DNA of 64,000 bases. Source: Giardia muris. Taxonomy: Eukaryota; Fornicata; Diplomonadida; Hexamitidae. Position 1 is the first letter of the stretch. The number at the start of each line of letters is the position of its first letter. Position numbers and translations under genes: made by a program. The notes below the pieces were generated by a model. The model saw only the letters and a program-made list of their open reading frames with translations, was not told the origin of the DNA and did not search any database. The stretch spans positions 1,860,001-1,924,000 of the forward strand of contig CM016925.1 in the NCBI GenBank assembly GCA_006247105.1. The letters are read 5' to 3'. Below are positions 6,838 through 17,118 of the stretch, in pieces.

Positions 6838-9800
6838 ATGCCCCATATGTACATCGCCCAAGGGGTCTTCCGCACCCTCTATATCAGGAACATGGTGTGC
6901 TTTATCCACAACCTGGGATCGTACGGTTCGGTGGGGAGCGCCATTGTCCCCTTTCTGGACCAGTCGGTATGTTACCGCGTCCGTACCAATGAGGGCGCCG
7001 AGAGTCAGGAATACCTGTTCACGGTCAAGGAGATGTCCATTTTACACATGGTATGGGTTCCGCGCGACATTTTGCCGCCCTCCTTGATACTTGATTCTAG
7101 AAGATATATCCCCGAAGCTGATAAGTGGTATGGACGTATCCGTGAGGTCTTTGGGGCATCAAGGCTTTCTTTTGTCGAGCGGGTATGGCAGTGCTATAAC
7201 CCCATCTTAGGAAAAGGGTCTGGGTTGGGATGTACTCTTAAGGACGTACGAGCTAGTTTTAATGGATATATGTCTGAGCATGCGCAACAATTGCAAGTCT
7301 TGAAGGCGGTTAGAGCATTATCACAGGAGTCGACGTCACCAACGATAACGGAGAATCTAGGGTTATATCAGACGATATACACTAGTATCTCTCCAACCAG
7401 TCATGAGCTTGTTGAAATACCTCATCCTGATGACATTTTGAATACGTATTGTCTCGTCTCGTGGGTTAATGGAATACAAACCCAGTGTAGCTGGGAGCGG
7501 ATCATGACGGTACCTAGTGGGTCTATTGTCCTTTACAACTACTTCCTACAACAAAATCGATTGATTCATTCCCTGACGATCCCACGGATCTGTAGTAGTT
7601 TCTTCTGCCTTCGAACGGTATCGACTCAACACTTTATTAGCCATATGGCGAACAAGCTAGCTTGTTGTAACATGCCTGCGGATCATATACCAAACAGAAC
7701 ACCTTTATTGATACACAAAGCGCATGTCCCATATAGTTTCTTTGTACGTACTCATACCCTTATCCCAATCATTGCAGATAACTTTCTTCTTTATAATACT
7801 TTCTGTCAGCATATTAAGAAGGGGATTTTCAATCTTCTTGGGTCTGCCTGGTGGGTCGCTCCGGATGTTGAAAGAGGTATGTCTGCTGGCCCCGCAATCG
7901 TTTCTAGATACTTCTCCTTCGTAAAGCACATCTATAAGATAAACTCTCTCTCAACCCCGATCATGGAAGGAAGCCCTTTGACGTCACCACAGACGTTCGC
8001 CCCAATGTGGTTACATTCAGACCAATCCTCAGCTAGTATTCCCCCATATATCTTCCAGGCCTGTCTTCAAGATGATCCCGTCCCGATTTATGTACGCTCA
8101 GACCTTCCACCAACTGAGGAGGATCTTTCCTCATTGAGTCATGCACAACCCTTATTTAACAACTTTTTACACTTCCAACCATGTGATACACCTTTTATTA
8201 TCGTTACCACCAAGGAGTCACTTACTAGATGGTCGCATGACTTAGCACGCCATTGCTCCCAGAATATGACCTTCGTGTGCGATTCAAGCCCAATCACTCA
8301 AGCCATGTTTCGGAAGTACTTTGTAGTTCAAAGCCTTGATGACCTTCAAGACTCTGACTCAATAGATGATAATGTTCATGATACTGAATCTCGATCAGCT
8401 TCGCGTCGTCAAGCCGAACGTGATTGGTACCTTAATATCACTCTACCTAGCGCCGGGTTAGATGGAGATATCCAGGGTTCACCCACCCCACAGAGGCGAG
8501 CTTGTCGTTGTCAATACTTCGAGGCAGATTGGTGTCGTCAATGTGCTCCCTCTTATACTCCTACTATTCCACATACCCCTCAGATGACTACTGAAGAAAA
8601 CAATTCCAGTTGTTATCAAACGAGATTAGATGAGCTACAATCCACCTCCATCTTTCATGATGGCCATTCCTATTATTTGACGCAGAACCCAATTGGAGAT
8701 CTGATTACCGTGCGGAAAACATCGATGGAGGAGCATTATATGGAGCCTTCCTTGAAGCAAGAGGGCTCGATCTCAAGCGGTACAATCCATGTCCTCCCGA
8801 ATAGTAAGTTCCCCTTCAGCTTCCTCCTCATAGTTGACACGGAAGTACCGAAGCTATTGGACATACTTACCCAAATCCCCTTCGATTGTCTAGTGGTCGA
8901 CTCGCCGCGAACCATGGCCGAAGGAAGATTTCGTGGCCTTTCTTTGTACCACAACATCAATGCAAAGCATCGCATTCTCTTAACTCCGGTCCCGTTCCGT
9001 ATTCCTTGCTCCGATCTGCTTCGGAACATCCCATCAGATCAATCAGATGCTTCGGTTATACGGCGATGGATGGATAGTAACCTCAAGGCAATTGGAGACC
9101 TGAAGGACCCGGAATATGAGATGGCTATTAATGTCTTTAGCTTCCTTGCACAACATATCCCACAGAGCGCTAAGAAGCTCCTTCAAGACGTCGGCGTTTC
9201 GATCCGTGCCGCTGTCGCCCAAGATGGTGGCGATACAACCCGCTATACCAAACTTGCACTCTATGCACTTCTTCATTACCTTGATGCCGAATGTATCCCA
9301 GAAAACTGCCTAAAGGCTGTCCGCTTCTATGAGGAGAACACCTGTAAGGAGCTGGCGAAGCGTTGCGAGGCGGCTAACAATGAGCAAGACCGGTCGAACA
9401 ACGGGATGCGGAATCTCTTCTATTGGTCAGCTCGTACGACTCAGGTTCTTAATAGCTCCTCCTTCGAGGCGAATCGAGACGAGTTCTTGAGGAACACGCA
9501 TGATTCCTTGTATAACCCGAAATATTATAACTTCAATGAAGAACCCTTCGCCCCCTTCCATGAGATCCTTGCTCGTCTTCATCACCTCATCCGCGAGAAC
9601 CCCCATGAAATGTCCTCGGCCGACTTAACCCTTTCAAGCCTTGAACCCATCACGGCAATAAGTAGTAGTTCCAATATCAAACAAGAACCAACCCAAGTAT
9701 CTATTGAGAAAGATATGGACGCTTACAGCCCACTCGAATTACAGTTACTCGATGACTTTCCTGAGAATACCCCTACAGAGAAGGATATCCTTCAAGCCGA

Positions 9801-12800
9801 ACTTCGTATGGTCCTAGGAAGTACTCATCAGACCCAAAGCGCGTTTGTTCTTCCCCTCCCTCAAACCCTTGAGCAGATCATTCAGCAACGCTCTTTCCTT
9901 GATTCTGACGGAAACGTTCGGCTCATCCTGTTTGATGATCAGAAAAGCCTCCTTCTCCCGTCGTACCAGCACACTGAAATCAGAAGTGGGGTCACCCGCT
10001 ACTCGTACCCGGTTTACGAGCTCTGTAATCAGTACTGTGCGTTCGAACTTCTCATGCTCCTGTGGACCGAACGACCATTGTCACTTGGTGACCGGTACAA
10101 CCTCCTTGCGGCAACGGTACAGGAAACAGAACACTCGAAAGGGCTTCCCCCCGATCAGTATACATGCCAGTTCTCGGAGATTCGAGCACAATATCTTAGT
10201 ACCGTGGTCAATGCCTTCATCGCCCAGTATCACGATCTCCATGATATGGAGGAGCATTACCAGCACCTTAGCGGTAGGCTTGGGCCTGTCGACGCCTTTC
10301 TAGAAGTGCAGCGCAAAAGAATGGCCATTGTTGTGCCGGACGTATTATACAACGCCACACATGCGTTTCTGACGGGGAAGTATCATGAGCAGGCATATAT
10401 CCAAGATGTACGGGGGTATATGCAAAAGATAGTCATCAAAGATCTCTTTCAAAGAAGCAACACCGATGGGGCGCTGGATATCGCGGCGTTTACCACTCTC
10501 TATCGTGGGCTTATGTTACGCCTCTTTCAGTTCCTCCTGGGCGAAGAGGACACCTCTGAGGACCAGCTTCCATGTATAAGCGTTATCCCGGAGTCGACCA
10601 TTCTCTTGCTTTCTGTCCTCCTAGAGCTATCCAATCCCAACGTTCGGAAGGGGAAGCATCTGGATGAGCTCTACTCGGCACTCCAAACGTATCTCGTCGT
10701 CTTCCCAGTGGTCTCGACAAGGATAACGGAGTTCTTAACCACAAAGCTTTTCTTGGAGTTCCAATACACCTTCCTTCCAAAGTTAAAGCCTACCCTCCCG
10801 TTTCTCCTCCAGCTAGTCGCACGCAAAACAATTGAGGAGCAACTCTTGATCATGAAGCAGCGTGCAACACATGCCATGTATGGGGAGGTTGTCTTACTCG
10901 CTCGGCATCTGTATGCACTGACGCAAGCAGGAGAGCTTGGGAAGCCGCGAGACTTGTGCTATGATGCTCTTTTTACAGTAATAAAGAACTATCTCATATC
11001 AACCACGCCTCTTTCCGACGCTAATATTGGAGGGCAGATCAAGAAGGCCGCACTTGAGGGAGGCTTGGGCCTCAAGGTGACGATGAGTTATTTCATGGAC
11101 CCGGTGTTGCGTCAGACGATGTCATCTTGGCTGGATGCTAATCTTCTCATTCAAGGTAGCCTCCGGGTCATCTATGGGAATGTCCGTAGTAGTCTTCGTT
11201 CGTATTATGCGGCCGTTAAGCCAAAGCGGAGCACTGACCCCGAGGATCTCAACCCTTCAATGGCCATCTTGGACGTTTCAATAACGCGTCGACAGTCAAA
11301 GGAGATGACACCTGTCAAGGTCCTTGCAGATGTCCTGCCATACTTCACGTATGCTGGTTCAAACCTCACGCTTCAACTTCAAGAGGAGGTGGGTGACCCA
11401 TATTCCGGATTAACCTTGCATGCGGTCTCCGGTAATGCGCTCATCAGTAGCCCTGTGACGAACAATAGCATTTACCTCAAGACTAAGAAGACGGGTGGGC
11501 TCACCGGAATGACTCCGTCTGAGGCGCTAAAATACTACTTTGTCATGCGTTATTCCAAGCCTGCGGCGATCCAGGCACATGGAGGGACTTATTTGGTCCA
11601 GCAGCCGTGCACAGTCCCAAAGTTCCCAGCTGAAAGCACTCAAGGCACTCGAAACGTTGGAATGCAGGATGTTGTCACGGTCTCTCAGTTTCATCCGACC
11701 CCCCACGAGAAGAGATACTTCTTGGATGGGCCTCCAACCCTATGTTCCGAGTGTGGTAAGACTACAAGCCAAGATACTGAACGCGAAAAGACCGGCTTCT
11801 GTTATATCTGTGGTCGTGCATTACAGCCTTATGCCTCTTCTGGTGATAGCCTTCCGGGGGAGTCGCTCGTTTATACCCTACCAAGCATTAATGCGACAGA
11901 ATGCGTACTGCCACCATCGACAATTGAATCACAAGATGCTCAGGTTGTAGGGATCACCTCTATTAACGGACTCATCTCCTCAAACCTCTGTCTCTCAACC
12001 TACGATGGGGCTCTTCTCCAAGAGCCACTCTATGCACGGGAATCTACTGATACTCACTTACCAAGTCCAATTGTAATCTCTTACATTGACACCCAATTAA
12101 GAAGAAGCTTGACCAATCTGCATACGGTTCTGAAGGAAGTAGGAGGGACTACACAGTTCCAGGAGTTCTATGAGGAGCGTTCTCTATCCTACATTGCCGC
12201 GGTATGCTCTTTCTATCAGGCGACGAAGTTTCTTTCGTGCGCGTCAGAATATGAGCCGCCATACCTGGATCATATGTTGTCTTTAGGAAAAAGTTTCTCG
12301 TTCATAGAGCATGGGCTTTCTTATTTACTATATGGACATACCATCACCGATCTGGTGTTCAATCTATTTGCCGCCCTTCAGAAGGTTCTTTCTCGTCCCC
12401 TTCCCTTCGAAAACCCCGTTTTTATCACAGAGCTTTTAGAAAATTTCCTTCGCTGGAGTGCAACGGTCCGACGAAAGGATACGCGTGCACTGGTAACGCC
12501 TCTCTCAGCCTCGCTTCTTCCGCTTTATAATCGTTTCCGGAACACTCGCCTATCCTCTCTATATGGACTTTTCGTCCCATATGCGTTCTACCCGACGCAT
12601 TATGTTCTCTCCACCTTTTGTGCTACTACCTATCCAGATATTTTCAGCCAGTCTCATCTGATTACTTCCGATACATCTTTGTGTGTCTTCGTGCCCCATG
12701 GAGAAAAGGGCGTTCCCTTAGCTAGTTATAGTCCAGCTACTCAATGCTTGATACGATGGTATCTTATCTATCGGGACCTCATCACTTTCGCAACGAGCGC

Positions 12801-15800
12801 TGACGGTGAGCAAGGGAGGAACGCACGAGTCTGGGAATACGACCTTCGTAATGCCTTTCTGGGGTTCCGCGCTCTCGTCTCTTCCACTGGAAGTCCCTGT
12901 TATGGGCATACTATTAGCACCATACTATCAATGCTTCTTAGCAAGGAGGCACTGCATCCCGTTGCACCTCTAAACTATACGCTCAAGGGAGAACCATGGT
13001 CTTCCGATTTTATTCAAGGTGGGCTATTTACTAGCGAGAACATTATTGCTGACAACACGCTTGTCTTCGCGCTTCTGACGAACATCATGAGTCATGCATC
13101 TAGCTTCATAGGAAACGGGTCTCTAGTAGCTGAGGATACTCACTTCGTCACGTTGCCAGAATGCCCACATAGGGCATTGGCTACGTTTTTCTATCGGACA
13201 TTCGAGACGGTCAATATCTCATTGCAGCACGGGTTTCAAGACGCCTCTTTCTCGCAGTTCTTTGCACAGCTTTGTTATCAGCACCGATTGATACGGAGTA
13301 AGGTGCGGGTATTATCTCTAACCTCTCCCTTCTCTTTTCACGTCTCAGCGGGCGTTCAGGAGCAGATCCGTGAATATTTAGCCGACCCCACCGCTTCTCG
13401 TCTCCAAAGGCTTTTCCAGTATGATTATTTTTGGGTATATCACTTCCTTCGGAGTCATTACCTGTACGATATGCCAGCAATTAATACCTTGCGAGAAGAG
13501 GCGAGGCATTGGAGTACAGATGTTGTATCCCTGGGGTTTCAAGTGGAAGAACAATACCCAGGCCTTCAATACGTTCCTGCCTCAAGTCTTATCTTGGAGA
13601 CTCATCCTCCTTCTCAAGCTTGCCCCAATAAGTTGGATCCCTCCGATGAGAGGCCTCAATCTGGAGAAGCGACTTCGTTCCGGCTTGACGACGCACATGT
13701 TGACTCTAAAGGCTCATCAATCCCATTAGCAGACTCGGACCATCTATTGCGCGAGGCTAGCCTCACTTTTGCTATCGATGCGATGATCTTGCAACGCCAA
13801 GGCTTTCTCCAGTACATAGCCCTCCGAAATCTACGCATGATGCTTGTTCGGAATTATCCCTACGGAATAAGCCCAATTCCACCTTTTCCTCGGACTGTAA
13901 CCATTCCAGCGTCTCAGGCCCTCATTGCGAGCCTAGGCTTCGATCCAACTAAGGTCATACCGCATCTTGAAACGGTCTTCTCACCTCAGCGAGTTACTCC
14001 CCTACCTAACTTTCTGACGTCAGAACTACCCTTCTTACCCAACGAGCGCCTATGCGACTGGGAACTGAATATGAACACTCCAGCCCGAAGCGATATCTTT
14101 ACGATTGATTGGCAACTGAAACACCTTCCTAGCTCCCCGGCCGACACGGAGATCATCTGCTTTGAAACCGATCCCTGCACAGGCTTTCCACTTTCGTCAC
14201 ACGAGGATATTCTTGCGACCTTACGCGGTGAAGACAAGGTTGCTAACCCAATACCGAAGTGTGCGTCGCAAATCAAACAGATGATGAGCAGCTTGGAACA
14301 GTGTCTCGACTCGATGCGTAAGAGACGATTTGTGGTCGACCAGCTTCAGCGTCGAGGCCTTACGATTGGTCTTACGCCTGCAGAGGTCTGTGGTTACCTC
14401 ATTCCTGATCGCTCTCGTGAAGTCGCGGGTCAGATTATTCCGTTGACCGATAGTCAGATCATGTTTGCAACGGCGACGTTTATCAATCTACTGTGGATCT
14501 TTTATCAGACGAAGAGCCCATTACCAGAGGAGCTTCGATCGTACACCAATGCGGAAAACGCACACGTGTTTCTCCAGCAGGTGAATAGGATTCGAAGCAT
14601 GAATGCGAAGATAAAGGAAACCTTCTTCCTGACGCGGGTGCTTCTAACGTTGGTCACCTCGGATATGTTGGCTCTCAATTGTAACGTGGTCTTCACTCCG
14701 TCTTTTGTGGAGATGGCTGAGAACCGTGCTAACCAGTGCCTTGTACCCCCTTCACTTGAAGCCATGAATCAGCCTCTCGATGCCTTATTCAGAGACTTGA
14801 CAGCTACGAGCCAGAAACTAATCACCGTCGCATGGAACCATAAATATATGTATAGCCCTCTACCCAGAAGTGGAATTGGAGGCCTAAATGACCCGACTAA
14901 GTTTCACGAACTGCATGAGTACATGCGACGTGCAGGCCCTTACGTTGCGGCTATGGACCAGTTCATTAGCTTCACAGACTATCTCTTCAAAGCTTTCTTC
15001 TCAATTGAAGATACACTTGAGGATCGGATGAAACATCCCTTCTCTCTCATCGACCAATTCACTATCTTCGACTATGGCCTCACTAACTATCGCGATATCC
15101 TGTTTCGGGTCTGCGCTTTGAAGATCAACTTTCTCTCGAAAGTTGGGCTTTCACAAGATACCATCAATGAAATGCATCACGATGGACTCGTGACGGCACT
15201 CCAGGCATCCATCGTTATCACTCTCGCTCGGCGGATAGACCAGCTATGGAATAGAATCATGGACTTCCATCTTACACAGAGAACGCCCATCAACTCACGG
15301 ATGAATAGCCTTCCTTCCAAACATTCATCATCCACCCCAGTAGCATTTGACCCCTGTCACGCCTGCGACGAGATCTCGAAATTCTTGGACCGTGTTGGGA
15401 ACCGCATAGAAATTACCTTTGGAGGTGCATCCGTCAACCAGCCTCCAATCCTTCCCACGTCAACCTACGCGATAAATAGTCTGCCACCTAAGTTTAAAAA
15501 GCTCTATATGGCATACTTCAAGGCTATCCCGAGCCTTGGACTCGAAACCCCTCTTCTTTCAGACCACGTCATTGGGTTTGCTGATAGTTCCGGGTTGCTC
15601 TACAAGAAGGTTCCCACGCATGACATGATAGTCTGTTCTGTGCGGGAGATCGCTGCAATACCACGACTCGCCGAGATACGGTCCAAACCTACCCTCCTTT
15701 TCCAGCCGACTGGAAAGGAGTTCTGCAGCGGTCGTTACCGCCAGATCGAGGAGGCTATCGCAATCGAGCGAGTTCTGCAGCACGACCCTTATGGGCAGAA

Positions 15801-17118
15801 CACGGACGACCAGGAACTCTGGGGGCGTATCTTCCAGGCATTCCGAAATCAAGCTCCATCAAAGGCGCGCTCGATCGTTATGCAGGCCTATTCACGGATG
15901 GACGTCCCAACCTTACCTTGTTATCCTTCCTCCCGGACCCTCTCAGATGATCTCTCGGGCAGTCTAGAGCATGTGGACTGTCTAGTTCCGAATACTCACT
16001 CGTACACCCCCACCCCACTTGATCTCTCGTACTCACGCCCTACCTCCAGTATCCCATGCGTTGAGCCGGGAACAATCACGCAACCACTCCCCTCAAGCAT
16101 TGGGGATTATGGGAAGATGACCTCGATGGCGCCGATATCCCCAAGCGTCGGGCTGCTATACTCACCACTTAATACTCCAATGATACCTCCCATCCCACCT
16201 GTTGGCGTCGGGGTCTCTCAGCTTCATTACGTCCATAACCCGATACAGCAACGGTTCTCTGGACTCTCCCCGGTTCTTCATCCACAGGTTGGCTATTCGG
16301 GGCAGATCATGCAACCACTTCCGATGCAAGTTGGTATGCAGATGCCATCTCAAGCTAGTCTATCCTCGCGTCTTTCACAACACCCATCCAAACCCCCATA
16401 CGTGTATCCTCCTACATCTGCGGGGACGGTCGGAGAAGATCCTCGATTTCAATACCCGAAAATTACGCACCCATCATTACTCATGCCTACCACGCCCTCT
16501 CCCCCTAGCAAGGCGCCCTTTTCGCTCTCCTCTTTCACTGAGCCTATCGACGTCATTAGAGATGGACTTACAAATATCTATCCACAGCTATTCAAGAGCA
16601 CAATGGACGAGCGCGCCATGGAGCACGAGCTATCCAAACTCCTTCCCGACCTCTCGCAGCCGGACATCGTCCCAGGGACCGACGCATGGAACCATCTTCT
16701 CGAGTATGCCGCTCTAGCGCGGCGCCCGCCGAAGTCACCCAATAACCTTGAGTTGATCCGGATAGACATCCGAGACGCGCTGACAAAGTGTGTGGACGAG
16801 ACAGGGGCATCGTTATCGCTGAGTACTATCGGAGATCATTATGCTCAAGCAAAAGAGGAGGCTCGTGCGGCCCTCACAACGGCCGTGACTCCGTACATAG
16901 ACTATCTTGTCGAGAAGGGGTATCTACACGCCTATGAGCTAAGAAAGTCCATTGTCAATCGAAAGGGGGTGCAGGAGGAGCACGTAACCCAGCTCTCGAA
17001 TGCACTCAAGGAGCTTTCTAAGTTCATGAGCCTTCAACAGCTTGTCGTCAGCCGCCCGGAGATCCGTCCACAGGTCGTTCTCATGTGGGTCGCCCTGCAC
17101 GTCTGCCGTCGTCATTAA
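6838..17118 (+). CDS. Giant protein with CHD-like N-terminus (degenerate chromodomains and ATPase-dead SNF2 lobe)
   Basis: One uninterrupted frame of 3426 residues. Residues ~42-78 (EYLFTV..VW) and ~196-225 (YCLVSWVNG then CSWERI) resemble the tandem chromodomains of CHD remodellers (EYLVKW.....TWE). Next comes a segment like the first SNF2 lobe: ~452-495 (PFIIVTTKESLTRW, then MTFV and FRKYF) matches the P-L-S-T-L-x-x-W block, and ~657-730 (FSFLLIV, FDCLVVDSPR, KHRILLTPVPF) matches the blocks ending in DEAH and HRLLLTGTP. The Walker A lysine motif is absent, DEAH reads DSPR, and I find no second lobe (no HRIGQ-like motif). A CX2C-X15-CX2C zinc-binding element lies at ~1636-1658. A Pro/Ser-rich low-complexity stretch covers ~3050-3225, before a helical C-terminus. 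The remaining ~2500 residues are unrecognised. The CHD relation is my inference from motif order; a chromatin role would follow from it. The stop overlaps the convergent neighbour's stop. Confidence 0.9.
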   Translation: MPHMYIAQGVFRTLYIRNMVCFIHNLGSYGSVGSAIVPFLDQSVCYRVRTNEGAESQEYLFTVKEMSILHMVWVPRDILPPSLILDSRRYIPEADKWYGRIREVFGASRLSFVERVWQCYNPILGKGSGLGCTLKDVRASFNGYMSEHAQQLQVLKAVRALSQESTSPTITENLGLYQTIYTSISPTSHELVEIPHPDDILNTYCLVSWVNGIQTQCSWERIMTVPSGSIVLYNYFLQQNRLIHSLTIPRICSSFFCLRTVSTQHFISHMANKLACCNMPADHIPNRTPLLIHKAHVPYSFFVRTHTLIPIIADNFLLYNTFCQHIKKGIFNLLGSAWWVAPDVERGMSAGPAIVSRYFSFVKHIYKINSLSTPIMEGSPLTSPQTFAPMWLHSDQSSASIPPYIFQACLQDDPVPIYVRSDLPPTEEDLSSLSHAQPLFNNFLHFQPCDTPFIIVTTKESLTRWSHDLARHCSQNMTFVCDSSPITQAMFRKYFVVQSLDDLQDSDSIDDNVHDTESRSASRRQAERDWYLNITLPSAGLDGDIQGSPTPQRRACRCQYFEADWCRQCAPSYTPTIPHTPQMTTEENNSSCYQTRLDELQSTSIFHDGHSYYLTQNPIGDLITVRKTSMEEHYMEPSLKQEGSISSGTIHVLPNSKFPFSFLLIVDTEVPKLLDILTQIPFDCLVVDSPRTMAEGRFRGLSLYHNINAKHRILLTPVPFRIPCSDLLRNIPSDQSDASVIRRWMDSNLKAIGDLKDPEYEMAINVFSFLAQHIPQSAKKLLQDVGVSIRAAVAQDGGDTTRYTKLALYALLHYLDAECIPENCLKAVRFYEENTCKELAKRCEAANNEQDRSNNGMRNLFYWSARTTQVLNSSSFEANRDEFLRNTHDSLYNPKYYNFNEEPFAPFHEILARLHHLIRENPHEMSSADLTLSSLEPITAISSSSNIKQEPTQVSIEKDMDAYSPLELQLLDDFPENTPTEKDILQAELRMVLGSTHQTQSAFVLPLPQTLEQIIQQRSFLDSDGNVRLILFDDQKSLLLPSYQHTEIRSGVTRYSYPVYELCNQYCAFELLMLLWTERPLSLGDRYNLLAATVQETEHSKGLPPDQYTCQFSEIRAQYLSTVVNAFIAQYHDLHDMEEHYQHLSGRLGPVDAFLEVQRKRMAIVVPDVLYNATHAFLTGKYHEQAYIQDVRGYMQKIVIKDLFQRSNTDGALDIAAFTTLYRGLMLRLFQFLLGEEDTSEDQLPCISVIPESTILLLSVLLELSNPNVRKGKHLDELYSALQTYLVVFPVVSTRITEFLTTKLFLEFQYTFLPKLKPTLPFLLQLVARKTIEEQLLIMKQRATHAMYGEVVLLARHLYALTQAGELGKPRDLCYDALFTVIKNYLISTTPLSDANIGGQIKKAALEGGLGLKVTMSYFMDPVLRQTMSSWLDANLLIQGSLRVIYGNVRSSLRSYYAAVKPKRSTDPEDLNPSMAILDVSITRRQSKEMTPVKVLADVLPYFTYAGSNLTLQLQEEVGDPYSGLTLHAVSGNALISSPVTNNSIYLKTKKTGGLTGMTPSEALKYYFVMRYSKPAAIQAHGGTYLVQQPCTVPKFPAESTQGTRNVGMQDVVTVSQFHPTPHEKRYFLDGPPTLCSECGKTTSQDTEREKTGFCYICGRALQPYASSGDSLPGESLVYTLPSINATECVLPPSTIESQDAQVVGITSINGLISSNLCLSTYDGALLQEPLYARESTDTHLPSPIVISYIDTQLRRSLTNLHTVLKEVGGTTQFQEFYEERSLSYIAAVCSFYQATKFLSCASEYEPPYLDHMLSLGKSFSFIEHGLSYLLYGHTITDLVFNLFAALQKVLSRPLPFENPVFITELLENFLRWSATVRRKDTRALVTPLSASLLPLYNRFRNTRLSSLYGLFVPYAFYPTHYVLSTFCATTYPDIFSQSHLITSDTSLCVFVPHGEKGVPLASYSPATQCLIRWYLIYRDLITFATSADGEQGRNARVWEYDLRNAFLGFRALVSSTGSPCYGHTISTILSMLLSKEALHPVAPLNYTLKGEPWSSDFIQGGLFTSENIIADNTLVFALLTNIMSHASSFIGNGSLVAEDTHFVTLPECPHRALATFFYRTFETVNISLQHGFQDASFSQFFAQLCYQHRLIRSKVRVLSLTSPFSFHVSAGVQEQIREYLADPTASRLQRLFQYDYFWVYHFLRSHYLYDMPAINTLREEARHWSTDVVSLGFQVEEQYPGLQYVPASSLILETHPPSQACPNKLDPSDERPQSGEATSFRLDDAHVDSKGSSIPLADSDHLLREASLTFAIDAMILQRQGFLQYIALRNLRMMLVRNYPYGISPIPPFPRTVTIPASQALIASLGFDPTKVIPHLETVFSPQRVTPLPNFLTSELPFLPNERLCDWELNMNTPARSDIFTIDWQLKHLPSSPADTEIICFETDPCTGFPLSSHEDILATLRGEDKVANPIPKCASQIKQMMSSLEQCLDSMRKRRFVVDQLQRRGLTIGLTPAEVCGYLIPDRSREVAGQIIPLTDSQIMFATATFINLLWIFYQTKSPLPEELRSYTNAENAHVFLQQVNRIRSMNAKIKETFFLTRVLLTLVTSDMLALNCNVVFTPSFVEMAENRANQCLVPPSLEAMNQPLDALFRDLTATSQKLITVAWNHKYMYSPLPRSGIGGLNDPTKFHELHEYMRRAGPYVAAMDQFISFTDYLFKAFFSIEDTLEDRMKHPFSLIDQFTIFDYGLTNYRDILFRVCALKINFLSKVGLSQDTINEMHHDGLVTALQASIVITLARRIDQLWNRIMDFHLTQRTPINSRMNSLPSKHSSSTPVAFDPCHACDEISKFLDRVGNRIEITFGGASVNQPPILPTSTYAINSLPPKFKKLYMAYFKAIPSLGLETPLLSDHVIGFADSSGLLYKKVPTHDMIVCSVREIAAIPRLAEIRSKPTLLFQPTGKEFCSGRYRQIEEAIAIERVLQHDPYGQNTDDQELWGRIFQAFRNQAPSKARSIVMQAYSRMDVPTLPCYPSSRTLSDDLSGSLEHVDCLVPNTHSYTPTPLDLSYSRPTSSIPCVEPGTITQPLPSSIGDYGKMTSMAPISPSVGLLYSPLNTPMIPPIPPVGVGVSQLHYVHNPIQQRFSGLSPVLHPQVGYSGQIMQPLPMQVGMQMPSQASLSSRLSQHPSKPPYVYPPTSAGTVGEDPRFQYPKITHPSLLMPTTPSPPSKAPFSLSSFTEPIDVIRDGLTNIYPQLFKSTMDERAMEHELSKLLPDLSQPDIVPGTDAWNHLLEYAALARRPPKSPNNLELIRIDIRDALTKCVDETGASLSLSTIGDHYAQAKEEARAALTTAVTPYIDYLVEKGYLHAYELRKSIVNRKGVQEEHVTQLSNALKELSKFMSLQQLVVSRPEIRPQVVLMWVALHVCRRH

